A DNA stretch of 64,000 bases from Nephrocerus scutellatus (Eukaryota; Arthropoda; Insecta; Diptera; Pipunculidae): assembly GCA_947095585.1 (NCBI GenBank), contig OX352761.1, positions 93,871,833 to 93,935,832 of the forward strand, read 5' to 3'. Within the stretch, counting starts at the first letter, position 1, and each line of letters opens with the position of its first letter. The position numbers were made by a program, and so were the translations under genes. Under the pieces are notes generated by a model. It was not told the origin of the DNA. It ran no database searches and saw nothing but the letters and a program-made list of their open reading frames with translations. Shown here piece by piece: positions 34,601-49,420 of the stretch.

Positions 34601-37600
34601 CTTGTCACTAATCGGAATACTGGACACACAGACTTTTCTGAAACGTGATCTAGCAAAGTATCCCTGTCACTAATCGGAATACTGGACACACAGACTTTTC
34701 TGAAACGTGATCTAGCAAAGTATCTTTGTCACTAATCGGAATACTGGACACACAGACTTTTCTGAAACGTGATCTGGCAAAGTATCCTTGTCACTAATCG
34801 GAATACTGGAGACACAGACTTTTCTGAAACGTGATCTAGCAAAGTATCCCTGTCATTAATCGGAATACTGGACACACAGACTTTTCTGAAACGTGATCTA
34901 GCAAAGTATCTTTGTCACTAATCGGAATACTGGACACACAGACTTTTCTGAAACGTGATCTAGCAAAGTATGCCTGTCACTAATCGGAATACTGGACACA
35001 CAGACTTTTCTTAAACGTGATCTAGCAAAGTATCCTTGTCACTAATCGGAATACTGGACACACAGACTTTTCTTAAACGTGATCTAGCAAAGTATCCTTG
35101 TCATTAATCGGAATACTGGACACACAGACTTTTCTGAAACGTGATCTAGCAAAGTATCTTTGTCACTAATCGGAATACTGGACACACAGACTTTTCTGAA
35201 ACATGATCTAGCAAAGTATCCCTGTCACTTATCGGAATACTGGACACACAGACTTTTCTTAAACGTGATCTAGAAAAGTATCCTTGTCATTAATCGGAAT
35301 ACTGGACACACAGACTTTTCTTAAACGTGATCTAGCAAAGTATCCTTGTCACTAATCGGAACACTGGACACACAGACTTTTCTTAAACGTGATCTAGCAA
35401 AGTATCCCTGTCACTAATCGGAATACTGGACACACAGACTTTTCTTAAACGTGATCTAGCAAAGTATCCCTGTCACTAATCGGAATACTGGACACACAGA
35501 CTTTTCTTAAACGTGATCTAGCAAAGTATCCTTGTCACTAATCGGAATACTGGACACATAGACTTTTCTGAAACGTGATTTAGCAAAGTATCCTTGTCAC
35601 TAATCGGAATACTGGACACACAGACTTTTCTTAAACGTGATCTAGCAAAGTATCCTTGTCATTAATCGGAATACTGGACACACAGACTTTTCTGAAACGT
35701 GATCTAGCAAAGTATCTTTGTCACTAATCGGAATACTGGACACACAGATTTTTCTGAAACGTGATCTAGCAAAGTATCCCTGTCACTAATCGGAATACTG
35801 GACACACAGACTTTTCTTAAACGTGATCTAGAAAAGTATCCTTGTCATTAATCGGAATACTGGACACACAGACTTTTCTTAAACGTGATCTAGCAAAGTA
35901 TCCTTGTCACTAATCGGAACACTGGACACACAGACTTTTCTTAAACGTGATCTAGCAAAGTATCCCTGTCAGTAATCGGAATACTGGACACACAGACTTT
36001 TCTTAAACGTGATCTAGCAAAGTATCCTTGTCACTAATCGGAATACTGGACACACGGACTCTTCTTAAACGTGATATAGCAAAGTATCCCTGTCAGTAAT
36101 CGGAATACTGGACACACAGACTTTTCTTAAACGTGATCTAGCAAAGTATCCTTGTCACTAATCGGAATACTGGACACACGGACTCTTCTTAAACGTGATC
36201 TAGCAAAGTATCCCTGTCAGTAATCGGAATACTGGACACACAGACTTTTCTTAAACGTGATCTAGCAAAGTATCCTTATCACTAATCGGAATACTGGACA
36301 CACGGACTCTTCTTAAACGTGATCTAGCAAAGTATCCTTGTCACTAATCGGAATACTGGACACACAGACTTTTCTTTAACGTGATCTAGCAAAGTATCCC
36401 TGTCACTAATCGGAATACTGGACACACAGACTTTTCTTAATCGTGATCTAGCAAAGTATCCTTGTCACTAATCGGAATACTGGACACACAGACTTTTCTT
36501 AAACGTGATCTAGCAAAGTATCCTTGTCATTAATCGGAAAACCGGACACACAGACTTTTCTTAAACGTGATCTAGCAAAGTATCCTTGTCACTAATCGGA
36601 ATACTGGACACACAGACTTTTCTTAAACGTGATCTAGCAAAGTATCCCTGTCACTAATCGGAATACTGGACACACAGACTTTTCTGAAATGTGATCTAGC
36701 AAAGTATCCTTGTCACTAATCGGAATACTGGACACACAGACTTTTCTTAAACGTGATCTAGCAAAGTATCCCTGTCACTAATCGGAATACTGGACACACA
36801 GACTTTTCTGAAATGTGATCTAGCAAAGTATCCTTGTCACTAATCGGAATACTGGACACACAGACTTTTCTTAAACGTGATCTAGCAAAGTATCCCTGTC
36901 ACTAATCGGAATACTGGACACACAGACTTTTCTGAAATGTGATCTAGCAAAGTATCCTTGTCATTAATCGGAATACTGGACACACAGACTTTTCTTGAAC
37001 GTGATCTAGCAAAGTATCCTTGTCACTAATCGGAATACTGGACACACAGACTTTTCTTAAACGTGATCTAGCAAAGTATCCCTGTCACTAATCGGAATAC
37101 TGCACACACAGACTTTTCTTAAACGTGATCTAGCAAAGTGTCCTTGTCATTAATCGGAATACTGGACACACAGACTTTTCTTAAACGTGATCTAGCAAAG
37201 TATCCTTGTCACTAATCGGAATACTGGACACACAGACTTTTCTGAAACGTGATCTAGCAAAGTATCCCTGTCACTAATCGGAATACTGGACACAGACTTT
37301 TCTTAAACGTGATCTAGCAAAGTATCCTTGTCACTAATCGGAATACTAGACACACAGACTTTTTTGAAACGTGATCTAGCAAAGTATCCCTGTCACTAAT
37401 CGGAATACTGGACACACAGACTTTTCTTAAACGTGATTTAGCAAAGTATCCTTGTCACTAATCGGAATACTGGACACACAGACTTTTCTTAAACGTGATC
37501 TAGCAAAGTATCCTTGTCATTAATCGAAATACTGGACACACAGACTTTTCTGAAACGTGATCTAGCAAAGTATCTTTGTCACTAATCGGAATACTGGACA

Positions 37601-40600
37601 CACAGACATTTCTGAAACTTGATCTAGCAAAGTATCCCTGTCACTAATCGGAATACTGGACACACAGACTTTTCTGAAATGTGATCTAGCAAAGTATCCC
37701 TGTCACTAATCGGAATACTGGACACACAGACTTTTCTTAAACGTGATCTAGCAAAGTATCCTTGTCACTAATCGGAATACTGGACACACAGACTTTTCTG
37801 AAACGTGATCTAGCAAAGTATCCCTGTCACTAATCGGAATACTGGACACACAGACTTTTCTTAAACGTGATCTAGCAAAGTATCCTTGTCACTAATCGGA
37901 ATACTAGACACACAGACTTTTCTGAAACGTGATCTAGCAAAGTATCCCTGTCACTAATCGGAATACTGGACACACAGACTTTTCTTAAACGTGATTTATC
38001 AAAGTATCCTTGTCAATAATCGGAATACTGGACACACAGACTTTTCTGAAATGTGATCTAGCAAAGTATCCCTGTCACTAATCGGAATACTGGACACACA
38101 GACTTTTCTTAAACGTGATCTAGCAAAGTATCCTTGTCACTAATCGGAATACTGGACACACAGACTTTTCTGAAACGTGATCTAGCAAACTATCCCTGTC
38201 ACTAATCGGAATACTGGACACACAGGCTTTTCTTAAACGTGGTCTAGCGAAGTATCCTTGTCATTAATCGGAATACTGAACACATAGACTTTTCTTAAAC
38301 GTGATCTAGCAAAGTATCCTTGTCACTAATCGGAATACTGGACACACAGACTTTTCTGAAACGTGATCTAGCAAAGTATCTTTGTCACTAATCGGAATAC
38401 TGGACACACAGACTTTTCTGAAACGTGATCTGGCAAAGTATCCTTGTCACTAATCGGAATACTGGAGACACAGACTTTTCTGAAACGTGATCTAGCAAAG
38501 TATCTTTGTCACTAGTCGGAATACTGGACACACAGACTTTTCTTAAACGTGATCTAGCAAAGTATCCTTGTCACTAATCGGAATACTGGACACACAGACT
38601 TTTCTTAAACGTGATCTAGCAAAGTATCCTTGTGACTAATCGGAATACTGGACTCACAGACTTTTCTGAAACGTGATCTAGCAAAGTATCCTTGTCACAA
38701 ATCGGAATACTGGACACACAGACTTTTCTTAAACGTGATCTAGCAAAGTATCCTTGTCACTAATCGGAATACTGGACACACAGACTTTTCTTAAACGTGA
38801 TTTAGCAAAGTATCCTTGTCACTAATCGGAATACTGGACACACAGACTTTTCTTAAACGTGATCTAGCAAAGTATCCTTGTCACTAATCGGAATACTGGA
38901 CACACAGACTTTTCTTAAACGTGATTTAGCAAAGTATCCTTGTCACTAATCGGAATACTGGACACACAGACTTTTCTTAAACGTGATCTAGCAAAGTATC
39001 CTTGTCACTAATCGGAATACTGGACACACAGACTTTTCTGAAACGTGATCTAGCAAAGTATCTTTGTCACTAATCGGAATACTGGCCACACAGACTTTTC
39101 TGAAACGTGATCTAGCAAAGTATCCCTGTCACTAATCGGAATACTGGACACACAGACTTTTCTTAAACGTGATCTAGCAAAGTATCCTTGTCACTAATCG
39201 GAATACTGGACACACAGACTTTTCTGAAACGTGATCTAGCAAAGTATCCCTGTCACTAATCGGAATACTGGACACACAGACTTTTCTGAAACGTGATCTA
39301 GCAAAGTATCTTTGTCACTAATCGGAATACTGGACACACAGACTTTTCTGAAACGTGATCTGGCAAAGTATCCTTGTCACTAGTCGGAATACTGGAGACA
39401 CAGACTTTTCTGAAACGTGATCTAGCAAAGTATCCCTGTCATTAATCGGAATACTGGACACACAGACTTTTCTGAAACGTGATCTAGCAAAGTATCTTTG
39501 TCACTAATCGGAATACTGGACACACAGACTTTTCTGAAACGTGATCTAGCAAAGTATGCCTGTCACTAATCGGAATACTGGACACACAGACTTTTCTTAA
39601 ACGTGATCTAGCAAAGTATCCTTGTCACTAATCGGAATACTGGACACACAGACTTTTCTGAAACGTGATCTAGCAAAGTATCCCTGTCACTAATCGGAAT
39701 ACTGGACACACAGACTTTTCTGAAACGTGATCTAGCAAAGTATCTTTGTCACTAATCGGAATACTGGACACACAGACTTTTCTGAAACGTGATCTGGCAA
39801 AGTATCCTTGTCACTAATCGGAATACTGGAGACACAGACTTTTCTGAAACGTGATCTAGCAAAGTATCCCTGTCATTAATCGGAATACTGGACACACAGA
39901 CTTTTCTGAAACGTGATCTAGCAAAGTATCTTTGTCACTAATCGGAATACTGGACACACAGACTTTTCTGAAACGTGATCTAGCAAAGTATGCCTGTCAC
40001 TAATCGGAATACTGGACACACAGACTTTTCTTAAACGTGATCTAGCAAAGTATCCTTGTCACTAATCGGAATACTGGACACACAGACTTTTCTGAAACGT
40101 GATCTAGCTAAGTATCCCTGTCACTAATCGGAATACTGGACACACAGACTTTTCTTAAACGTTATCTAGCAACGTATCCTTGTCATTAATCGGAATACTG
40201 GACACACAGACTTTTCTTAAACGTGATCTAGCAAAGTATCCTTGTCACTAATCGGAATACTGGACACACAGACTTTTCTTAAACGTGATCTAGCAAAGTA
40301 TCCTTGTCATTAATCGGAATACTGGACACACAGACTTTTCTGAAACGTGATCTAGCAAAGTATCTTTGTCACTAATCGGAATACTGGACACACAGACTTT
40401 TCTGAAACATGATCTAGCAAAGTATCCCTGTCACTTATCGGAATACTGGACACACAGACTTTTCTTAAACGTGATCTAGAAAAGTATCCTTGTCATTAAT
40501 CGGAATACTGGACACACAGACTTTTCTTAAACGTGATCTAGCAAAGTATCCTTGTCACTAATCGGAACACTGGACACACAGACTTTTCTTAAACGTGATC

Positions 40601-41139
40601 TAGCAAAGTATCCCTGTCACTAATCGGAATACTGGACACACAGACTTTTCTTAAACGTGATCTAGTAAAGTATCCCTGTCACTAATCGGAATACTGGACA
40701 CACAGACTTTTCTTAAACGTGATCTAGCAAAGTATCCTTGTCACTAGTCACTAATCGGAATACTGGACACACGGACTCTTCTTAAACGTGATCTAGCAAA
40801 GTATCCTTGTCACTAATCGGAATACTGGACACACAGACTTTTCTGAAACGTGATCTAGCAAAGTATCCCTGTCACTAATCGGAATACTGGACACACAGAC
40901 TTTTCTTAAACGTGATCTAGCAAAGTATCCTTGTCACTAATCGGAATACTAGACACACAGACTTTTCTGAACGTGATCTAGCAAAGTATCCCTGTCACTA
41001 ATCGGAATACTGGACACACAGACTTTTCTTAAACGTGATTTAGCAAAGTATCCTTGTCATTAATCGGAATACTGAACACACAGACTTTTCTTAAACGTGA
41101 TCTAGCAAAGTATCCTTGTCACTAATCGGAATACTGGAC

Positions 41140-41800
41140 AAACAGACTTTTCTGAAACGTGATCTAGCAAAGTATCTTTCTCACTAATCGGAATACTCGA
41201 CAAACAGACTTTTCTGAAACGTGATCTAGCAAAGTATCCTTGTCACTAATCGGAATACTGGATACACAGATTCTTCTGAAACGTGATCTAGCGAAGTATC
41301 CTTCTCACTAATCGGCATACTGTACACACAGACTTTTCTGAAACGTGATCTAGCAAAGTATCCTTGTCACTAATCGGAATACTGGATACACAGATTCTTC
41401 TGAAACGTGATCTAGCGAAGTATCCTTGTCACTAATCGGAATACTGGATACACAGATTCTTCTGAAACGTGACCTAGCGAAGTATCCTTGTCACTAATCG
41501 GGATACTGGACACTCAGACTTTTCTGAAACGTGATCTAGCGAAGTATCCTTGTCTCTAATCGGAATACTCGACAAACATACTTTTCTGAAACGTGATCTA
41601 GCAAAGTATCCTTCTCACTAATTGGAATACTCGGCAAACAGACTTTTCTGAAACGTGATCTAGCAAAGTATCCTTGTCACTAATCGGAATACTGGATACA
41701 CAGATTCTTCTGAAACGTGATCTAGCGAAGTATACTTGTCCCTAATCAGAATACTCGACACACACACACTTCTAAAATGTGATCTTTCGAAGTATCCTTG
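41140..41800 (+). repeat. Patch of divergent, edge-like satellite units inside the array
   Basis: About ten successive units depart from the main type, with ggatacacagattcttctg, actcgacaaacag, gcgaagtatcc, ccttctcac and cggcatactgtacacac. Several of these variants are shared with the first units of the array near 24220-24320 but are rare elsewhere in the interior. Confidence 0.85.
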
Positions 41801-44800
41801 TCATTAATCGGAATACTGGACACACAGACTTTTCTTAAACGTGATCTAGCAAAGTATCCTTGTCACTAATCGGAACACTGGACACACAGACTTTTCTTAA
41901 ACGTGATCTAGCAAAGTATCCCTGTCAGTAATCGGAATACTGGACACACAGACTTTTCTTAAACGTGATCTAGCAAAGTATCCTTGTCACTAATCGGAAT
42001 ACTGGACACACGGACTCTTCTTAAACGTGATATAGCAAAGTATCCCTGTCAGTAATCGGAATACTGGACACACAGACTTTTCTTAAACGTGATCTAGCAA
42101 AGTATCCTTGTCACTAATCGGAATACTGGACACACAGACTTTTCTTAAACGTGATCTAGCAAAGTATCCCTGTCACTAATCGGAATACTGGACACACAGA
42201 CTTTTCTAAAATGTGATCTAGCAAAGTATCCCTGTCACTAATCGGAATACTGCACACACAGACTTTTCTTGAACGTGATCTAGCAAAGTGTCCTTGTCAT
42301 TAATCGGAATACTGGACACACAGACTTTTCTTAAACGTGATCTAGCAAAGTATCCTTGTCACTAATCGGAATACTGGACACACAGACTTTTCTGAAACGT
42401 GATCTAGCAAAGTATCCCTGTCACTAATCGGAATACTGAACACACAGACTTTTCTTAAACGTGATCTAGCAAAGTATCCTTGTCACTAATCGGAATACTA
42501 GACACACAGACTTTTCTGAAACGTGATCTAGCAAAGTATCCCTGTCACTAATCGGAAGACTGGACACACAGACTTTTCTTAAACGTGATTTAGCAAAGTA
42601 TCCTTGTCACTAATCGGAATACTGGACACACAGACTTTTCTTAAACGTGATCTAGCAAAGTATCCTTGTCACTAATCGGAATACTGGACACACAGACTTT
42701 TCTTAAACGTGATCTAGCAAAGTATCCTTGTCATTAATCGGAATACTGGACACACAGACTTTTCTTAAACGTGATCTAGCAAAGTATCCTTGTCACTAAT
42801 CGGAATACTGGACACACAGACTTTTCTTAAACGTGATCTAGCAAAGTATCCCTGTCACTAATCGGAATACTGGACACACAGACTTTTCTAAAATGTGATC
42901 TAGCAAAGTATCCCTGTCACTAATCGGAACACTGGACACACAGACTTTTCTGAAACGTGATCTAGCAAAGTATCCCTGTCACTAATCGGAAGACTGGACA
43001 CACAGACTTTTCTTAAACGTGATCTAGCAAAGTATCCTTGTCACTAATCGGAATACTGGACACACAGACTTTTCTTAAACGTGATCTAGCAAAGTATCCT
43101 TGTCATTAATCGGAATACTGGACACACAGACTTTTCTGAAACGTGATCTAGCAAAGTATCTTTGTCACTAATCGGAATACTGGACACACAGACTTTTCTG
43201 AAACATGATCTAGCAAAGTATCCCTGTCACTTATCGGAATACTGGACACACAGACTTTTCTTAAACGTGATCTAGAAAAGTATCCTTGTCATTAATCGGA
43301 ATACTGGACACACAGACTTTTCTTAAACGTGATCTAGCAAAGTATCCTTGTCACTAATCGGAACACTGGACACACAGACTTTTCTTAAACGTGATCTAGC
43401 AAAGTATCCCTGTCACTAATCGGAATACTGGACACACAGACTTTTCTTAAACGTGATCTAGCAAAGTATCCCTGTCACTAATCGGAATACTGGACACACA
43501 GACTTTTCTTAAACGTGATCTAGCAAAGTATCCTTGTCACTAGTCACTAATCGGAATACTGGACAAACGGACTCTTCTTAAACGTGATCTAGCAAAGTAT
43601 CCTTGTCACTAATCGGAATACTGGACACACAGACTTTTCTTTAACGTGATCTAGCAAAGTATCCCTGTCACTAATCGGAATACTGGACACACAGACTTTT
43701 CTTAAACGTGATCTAGCAAAGTATCCTTGTCACTAATCGGAATACTGGACACACAGACTTTTCTTAAACGTGATCTAGCAAAGTATCCTTGTCATTAATC
43801 GGAATACTGGACACACAGACTTTTCTTAAACGTGATCTAGCAAAGTATCCTTGTCACTAATCGGAATACTGGACACACAGACTTTTCTTAAACGTGATCT
43901 AGCAAAGTATCCCTGTCACTAATCGGAATACTGGACACACAGACTTTTCTAAAATGTGATCTAGCAAAGTATCCCTGTCACTAATCGGAATACTGCACAC
44001 ACAGACTTTTCTTGAACGTGATCTAGCAAAGTGTCCTTGTCATTAATCGGAATACTGGACACACAGACTTTTCTTAAACGTGATCTAGCAAAGTATCCTT
44101 GTCACTAATCGGAATACTGGACACACAGACTTTTCTGAAACGTGATCTAGCAAAGTATCCCTGTCACTAATCGGAATACTGAACACACAGACTTTTCTTA
44201 AACGTGATCTAGCAAAGTATCCTTGTCACTAATCGGAATACTAGACACACAGACTTTTCTGAAACGTGATCTAGCAAAGTATCCCTGTCACTAATCGGAA
44301 GACTGGACACACAGACTTTTCTTAAACGTGATTTAGCAAAGTATCCTTGTCACTAATCGGAATACTGGACACACAGACTTTTCTGAAACGTGATCTAGCA
44401 AAGTATCCCTGTCACTAATCGGAATACTGAACACACAGACTTTTCTTAAACGTGATCTAGCAAAGTATCCTTGTCACTAATCGGAATACTAGACACACAG
44501 ACTTTTCTTAAACGTGATCTAGCAAAGTATCCTTGTCATTAATCGGAATACTGGACACACAGACTTTTCTTAAACGTGATCTAGCAAAGTATCCTTGTCA
44601 CTAATCGGAATACTGGACACACAGACTTTTCTTAAACGTGATCTAGCAAAGTATCCCTGTCACTAATCGGAATACTGGACACACAGACTTTTCTAAAATG
44701 TGATCTAGCAAAGTATCCCTGTCACTAATCGGAATACTGCAAACACAGACTTTTCTTGAACGTGATCTAGCAAAATGTCCTTGTCATTAATCGGAATACT

Positions 44801-45710
44801 GGACACACAGACTTTTCTTAAACGTGATCTAGCAAAGTATCCTTGTCACTAATCGGAATACTGGACACACAGACTTTTCTGAAACGTGATCTAGCAAAGT
44901 ATCCCTGTCACTAATCGGAATACTGAACACACAGACTTTTCTTAAACGTGATCTAGCAAAGTATCCTTGTCACTAATCGGAATACTAGACACACAGACTT
45001 TTCTGAAACGTGATCTAGCAAAGTATCCCTGTCACTAATCGGAAGACTGGACACACAGACTTTTCTTAAACGTGATTTAGCAAAGTATCCTTGTCACTAA
45101 TCGGAATACTGGACACACAGACTTTTCTTAAACGTGATCTAGCAAAGTATCCTTGTCATTAATCGGAATACTGGACACACAGACTTTTCTGAAACGTGAT
45201 CTAGCAAAGTATCTTTGTCACTAATCGGAATACTGGACACACAGACTTTTCTGAAACTTGATTTTAGCAAAGTATCCTTGTCACTAATCGGAATACTGGA
45301 CACACAGACTTTTCTTAAACGTGATCTAGCAAAGTATCCTTGTCATTAATCGGAATACTGGACACACAGACTTTTCTGAAACGTGATCTAGCAAAGTATC
45401 TTTGTCACTAATCGGAATACTGGACACACAGACTTTTCTGAAACTTGATCTAGCAAAGTATCCCTGTCACTAATCGGAATACTGGACACACAGACTTTTC
45501 TGAAATGTGATCTAGCAAAGTATCCCTGTCACTAATCGGAATACTGGACACACAGACTTTTCTTAAACGTGATCTAGCAAAGTATCCTTGTCACTAATCG
45601 GAATACTGGACACACAGACTTTTCTGAAACGTGATCTAGCAAAGTATCCCTGTCACTAATCGGAATACTGGACACACAGACTTTTCTTAAACGTGATCTA
45701 GCAAAGTATC

Positions 45711-48700
45711 CTTATCACTAATCGGAAAACTGGACACAGACTTTTCTAAAACGTGATCTAGCGAAGTATCCTAATCACTAATCGGAATACTGGACACACA
45801 GACTTTTCTTAAACGTGATCTAGAAAAGTATCCTTGTCACTAATCGGAATACTGGACACACAGACTTTTCTTAAACGTGATTTAGCAAAGTATCCTTGTC
45901 ACTAATCGGAATACTGGACACACAGACTTTTCTTAAACGTGATCTAGCAAAGTATCCTTGTCACCAATCGGAATACTGGACACACAGACTTTTCTTAAAC
46001 GTGATCTAGCAAAGTATCCTTGTCACTAATCGGAATACTGGACACACAGACTTTTCTTAAACGTGATTTAGCAAAGTATCCTTGTCACTAATCGGAATAC
46101 TGGACACACAGACTTTTCTTAAACGTGATCTAGCAAAGTATCCTTGTCACTAATCGGAATACTGGACACACAGACTTTTCTGAAACGTGATATAGCAAAG
46201 TATCTTTGTCACTAGTCGGAATACTGGACAAACAGACTTTTCTTAAACGTGATCTAGCAAAGTATCCTTGTCACTAATCGGAATACTGGACAAACAGACT
46301 TTTCTTAAACGTGATCTAGCAAAGTATCCTTGTGACTAATCGGAATACTGGACTCACAGACTTTTCTGAAACGTGATCTAGCAAAGTATCCTTGTCACAA
46401 ATCGGAATACTGGACACACAGACTTTTCTTAAACGTGATCTAGCAAAGTATCTTTGTCACTAATCGGAATACTGGACACACAGACTTTTCTGAAACGTGA
46501 CCTAGCAAAGTATCCCTGTCACTAATCGGAATACTGGACACACAGACTTTTCTTAAACGTGATCTAGCAAAGTATCCTTGTCACTAATCGGAATACTGGA
46601 CACACAGACTTTTCTGAAACGTGATCTAGCAAAGTATCCCTGTCACTAATCGGAATACTGGACACACAGACTTTTCTGAAACGTGATCTAGCAAAGTATC
46701 TTTGTCACTAATCGGAATACTGGACACACAGACTTTTCTGAAACGTGATCTGGCAAAGTATCCTTTTCACTAATCGGAATACTGGAGACACAGACTTTTC
46801 TGAAACGTGATCTAGCAAAGTATCCCTGTCATTAATCGGAATACTGGACACACAGACTTTTCTGAAACGTGATCTAGCAAAGTATCTTTGTCACTAATCG
46901 GAATACTGGACACACAGACTTTTCTGAAACGTGATCTAGCAAAGTATCCCTGTCACTAATCGGAATACTGGACACACAGACTTTTCTTAAACGTGATCTA
47001 GCAAAGTATCCTTGTCACTAATCGGAATACTGGACACACAGACTTTTCTTAAACGTGATCTAGCAAAGTATCCTTGTCACCAATCGGAATACTGGACACA
47101 CAGACTTTTCTAAAATGTGATCTAGCAAAGTATCCCTGTCACTAATCGGAATACTGCACACACAGACTTTTCTTGAACGTGATCTAGCAAAGTGTCCTTG
47201 TCATTAATCGGAATACTGGACACACAGACTTTTCTTAAACGTGATCTAGCAAAGTATCCTTGTCACTAATCGGAATACTGGACACACAGACTTTTCTGAA
47301 ACGTGATCTAGCAAAGTATCCCTGTCACTAATCGGAATACTGAACACACAGACTTTTCTTAAACGTGATCTAGCAAAGTATCCTTGTCACTAATCGGAAT
47401 ACTAGACACACAGACTTTTCTGAAACGTGATCTAGCAAAGTATCCCTGTCACTAATCGGAAGACTGGACACACAGACTTTTCTTAAACGTGATTTAGCAA
47501 AGTATCCTTGTCACTAATCGGAATACTGGACACACAGACTTTTCTGAAACGTGATCTAGCAAAGTATCCCTGTCACTAATCGGAATACTGAACACACAGA
47601 CTTTTCTTAAACGTGATCTAGCAAAGTATCCTTGTCACTAATCGGAATACTAGACACACAGACTTTTCTTAAACGTGATCTAGCAAAGTATCCTTGTCAT
47701 TAATCGGAATACTGGACACACAGACTTTTCTTAAACGTGATCTAGCAAAGTATCCTTGTCACTAATCGGAATACTGGACACACAGACTTTTCTTAAACGT
47801 GATCTAGCAAAGTATCCCTGTCACTAATCGGAATACTGGACACACAGACTTTTCTAAAATGTGATCTAGCAAAGTATCCCTGTCACTAATCGGAATACTG
47901 CAAACACAGACTTTTCTTGAACGTGATCTAGCAAAGTATCCTTGTCACTAATCGGAATACTGGACACACAGACTTTTCTGAAACGTGATCTAGCAAAGTA
48001 TCCCTGTCACTAATCGGAATACTGAACACACAGACTTTTCTTAAACGTGATCTAGCAAAGTATCCTTGTCACTAATCGGAATACTAGACACACAGACTTT
48101 TCTGAAACGTGATCTAGCAAAGTATCCCTGTCACTAATCGGAAGACTGGACACACAGACTTTTCTTAAACGTGATTTAGCAAAGTATCCTTGTCACTAAT
48201 CGGAATACTGGACACACAGACTTTTCTTAAACGTGATCTAGCAAAGTATCCTTGTCATTAATCGGAATACTGGACACACAGACTTTTCTGAAACGTGATC
48301 TAGCAAAGTATCTTTGTCACTAATCGGAATACTGGACACACAGACTTTTCTGAAACTTGATCTAGCAAAGTATCCCTGTCACTAATCGGAATACTGGACA
48401 CACAGACTTTTCTGAAATGTGATCTAGCAAAGTATCCCTGTCACTAATCGGAATACTGGACACACAGACTTTTCTTAAACGTGATCTAGCAAAGTATCCT
48501 TGTCACTAATCGGAATACTGGACACACAGACTTTTCTGAAACGTGATCTAGCAAAGTATCCCTGTCACTAATCGGAATACTGGACACACAGACTTTTCTT
48601 AAACGTGATCTAGCAAAGTATCCTTATCACTAATCGGAAAACTGGACACAGACTTTTCTAAAACGTGATCTAGCGAAGTATCCTAATCACTAATCGGAAT

Positions 48701-49420
48701 ACTGGACACACAGACTTTTCTTAAACGTGATCTAGAAAAGTATCCTTGTCACTAATCGGAATACTGGACACACAGACTTTTCTTAAACGTGATTTAGCAA
48801 AGTATCCTTGTCACTAATCGGAATACTGGACACACAGACTTTTCTTAAACGTGATCTAGCAAAGTATCCTTGTCACCAATCGGAATACTGGACACACAGA
48901 CTTTTCTTAAACGTGATCTAGCAAAGTATCCTTGTCACTAATCGGAATACTGGACACACAGACTTTTCTTAAACGTGATTTAGCAAAGTATCCTTGTCAC
49001 TAATCGGAATACTGGACACACAGACTTTTCTTAAACGTGATCTAGCAAAGTATCCTTGTCACTAATCGGAATACTGGACACACAGACTTTTCTGAAACGT
49101 GATATAGCAAAGTATCTTTGTCACTAGTCGGAATACTGGACAAACAGACTTTTCTTAAACGTGATCTAGCAAAGTATCCTTGTCACTAATCGGAATACTG
49201 GACAAACAGACTTTTCTTAAACGTGATCTAGCAAAGTATCCTTGTGACTAATCGGAATACTGGACTCACAGACTTTTCTGAAACGTGATCTAGCAAAGTA
49301 TCCTTGTCACAAATCGGAATACTGGACACACAGACTTTTCTTAAACGTGATCTAGCAAAGTATCTTTGTCACTAATCGGAATACTGGACACACAGACTTT
49401 TCTGAAACGTGACCTAGCAA
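45711..49420 (+). repeat. Second block duplication inside the satellite, offset 2912 bp
   Basis: The combination cttatcac / ggaaaactgg / a 2-bp deletion / cctaatcac occurs at 45711 and 48623, and the gacctagc variant at 46499 and 49411, both exactly 2912 bp apart (47 units minus 2). The same cttatcac combination appears again near 32805 and 54890, so the block has been copied several times. Confidence 0.85.
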
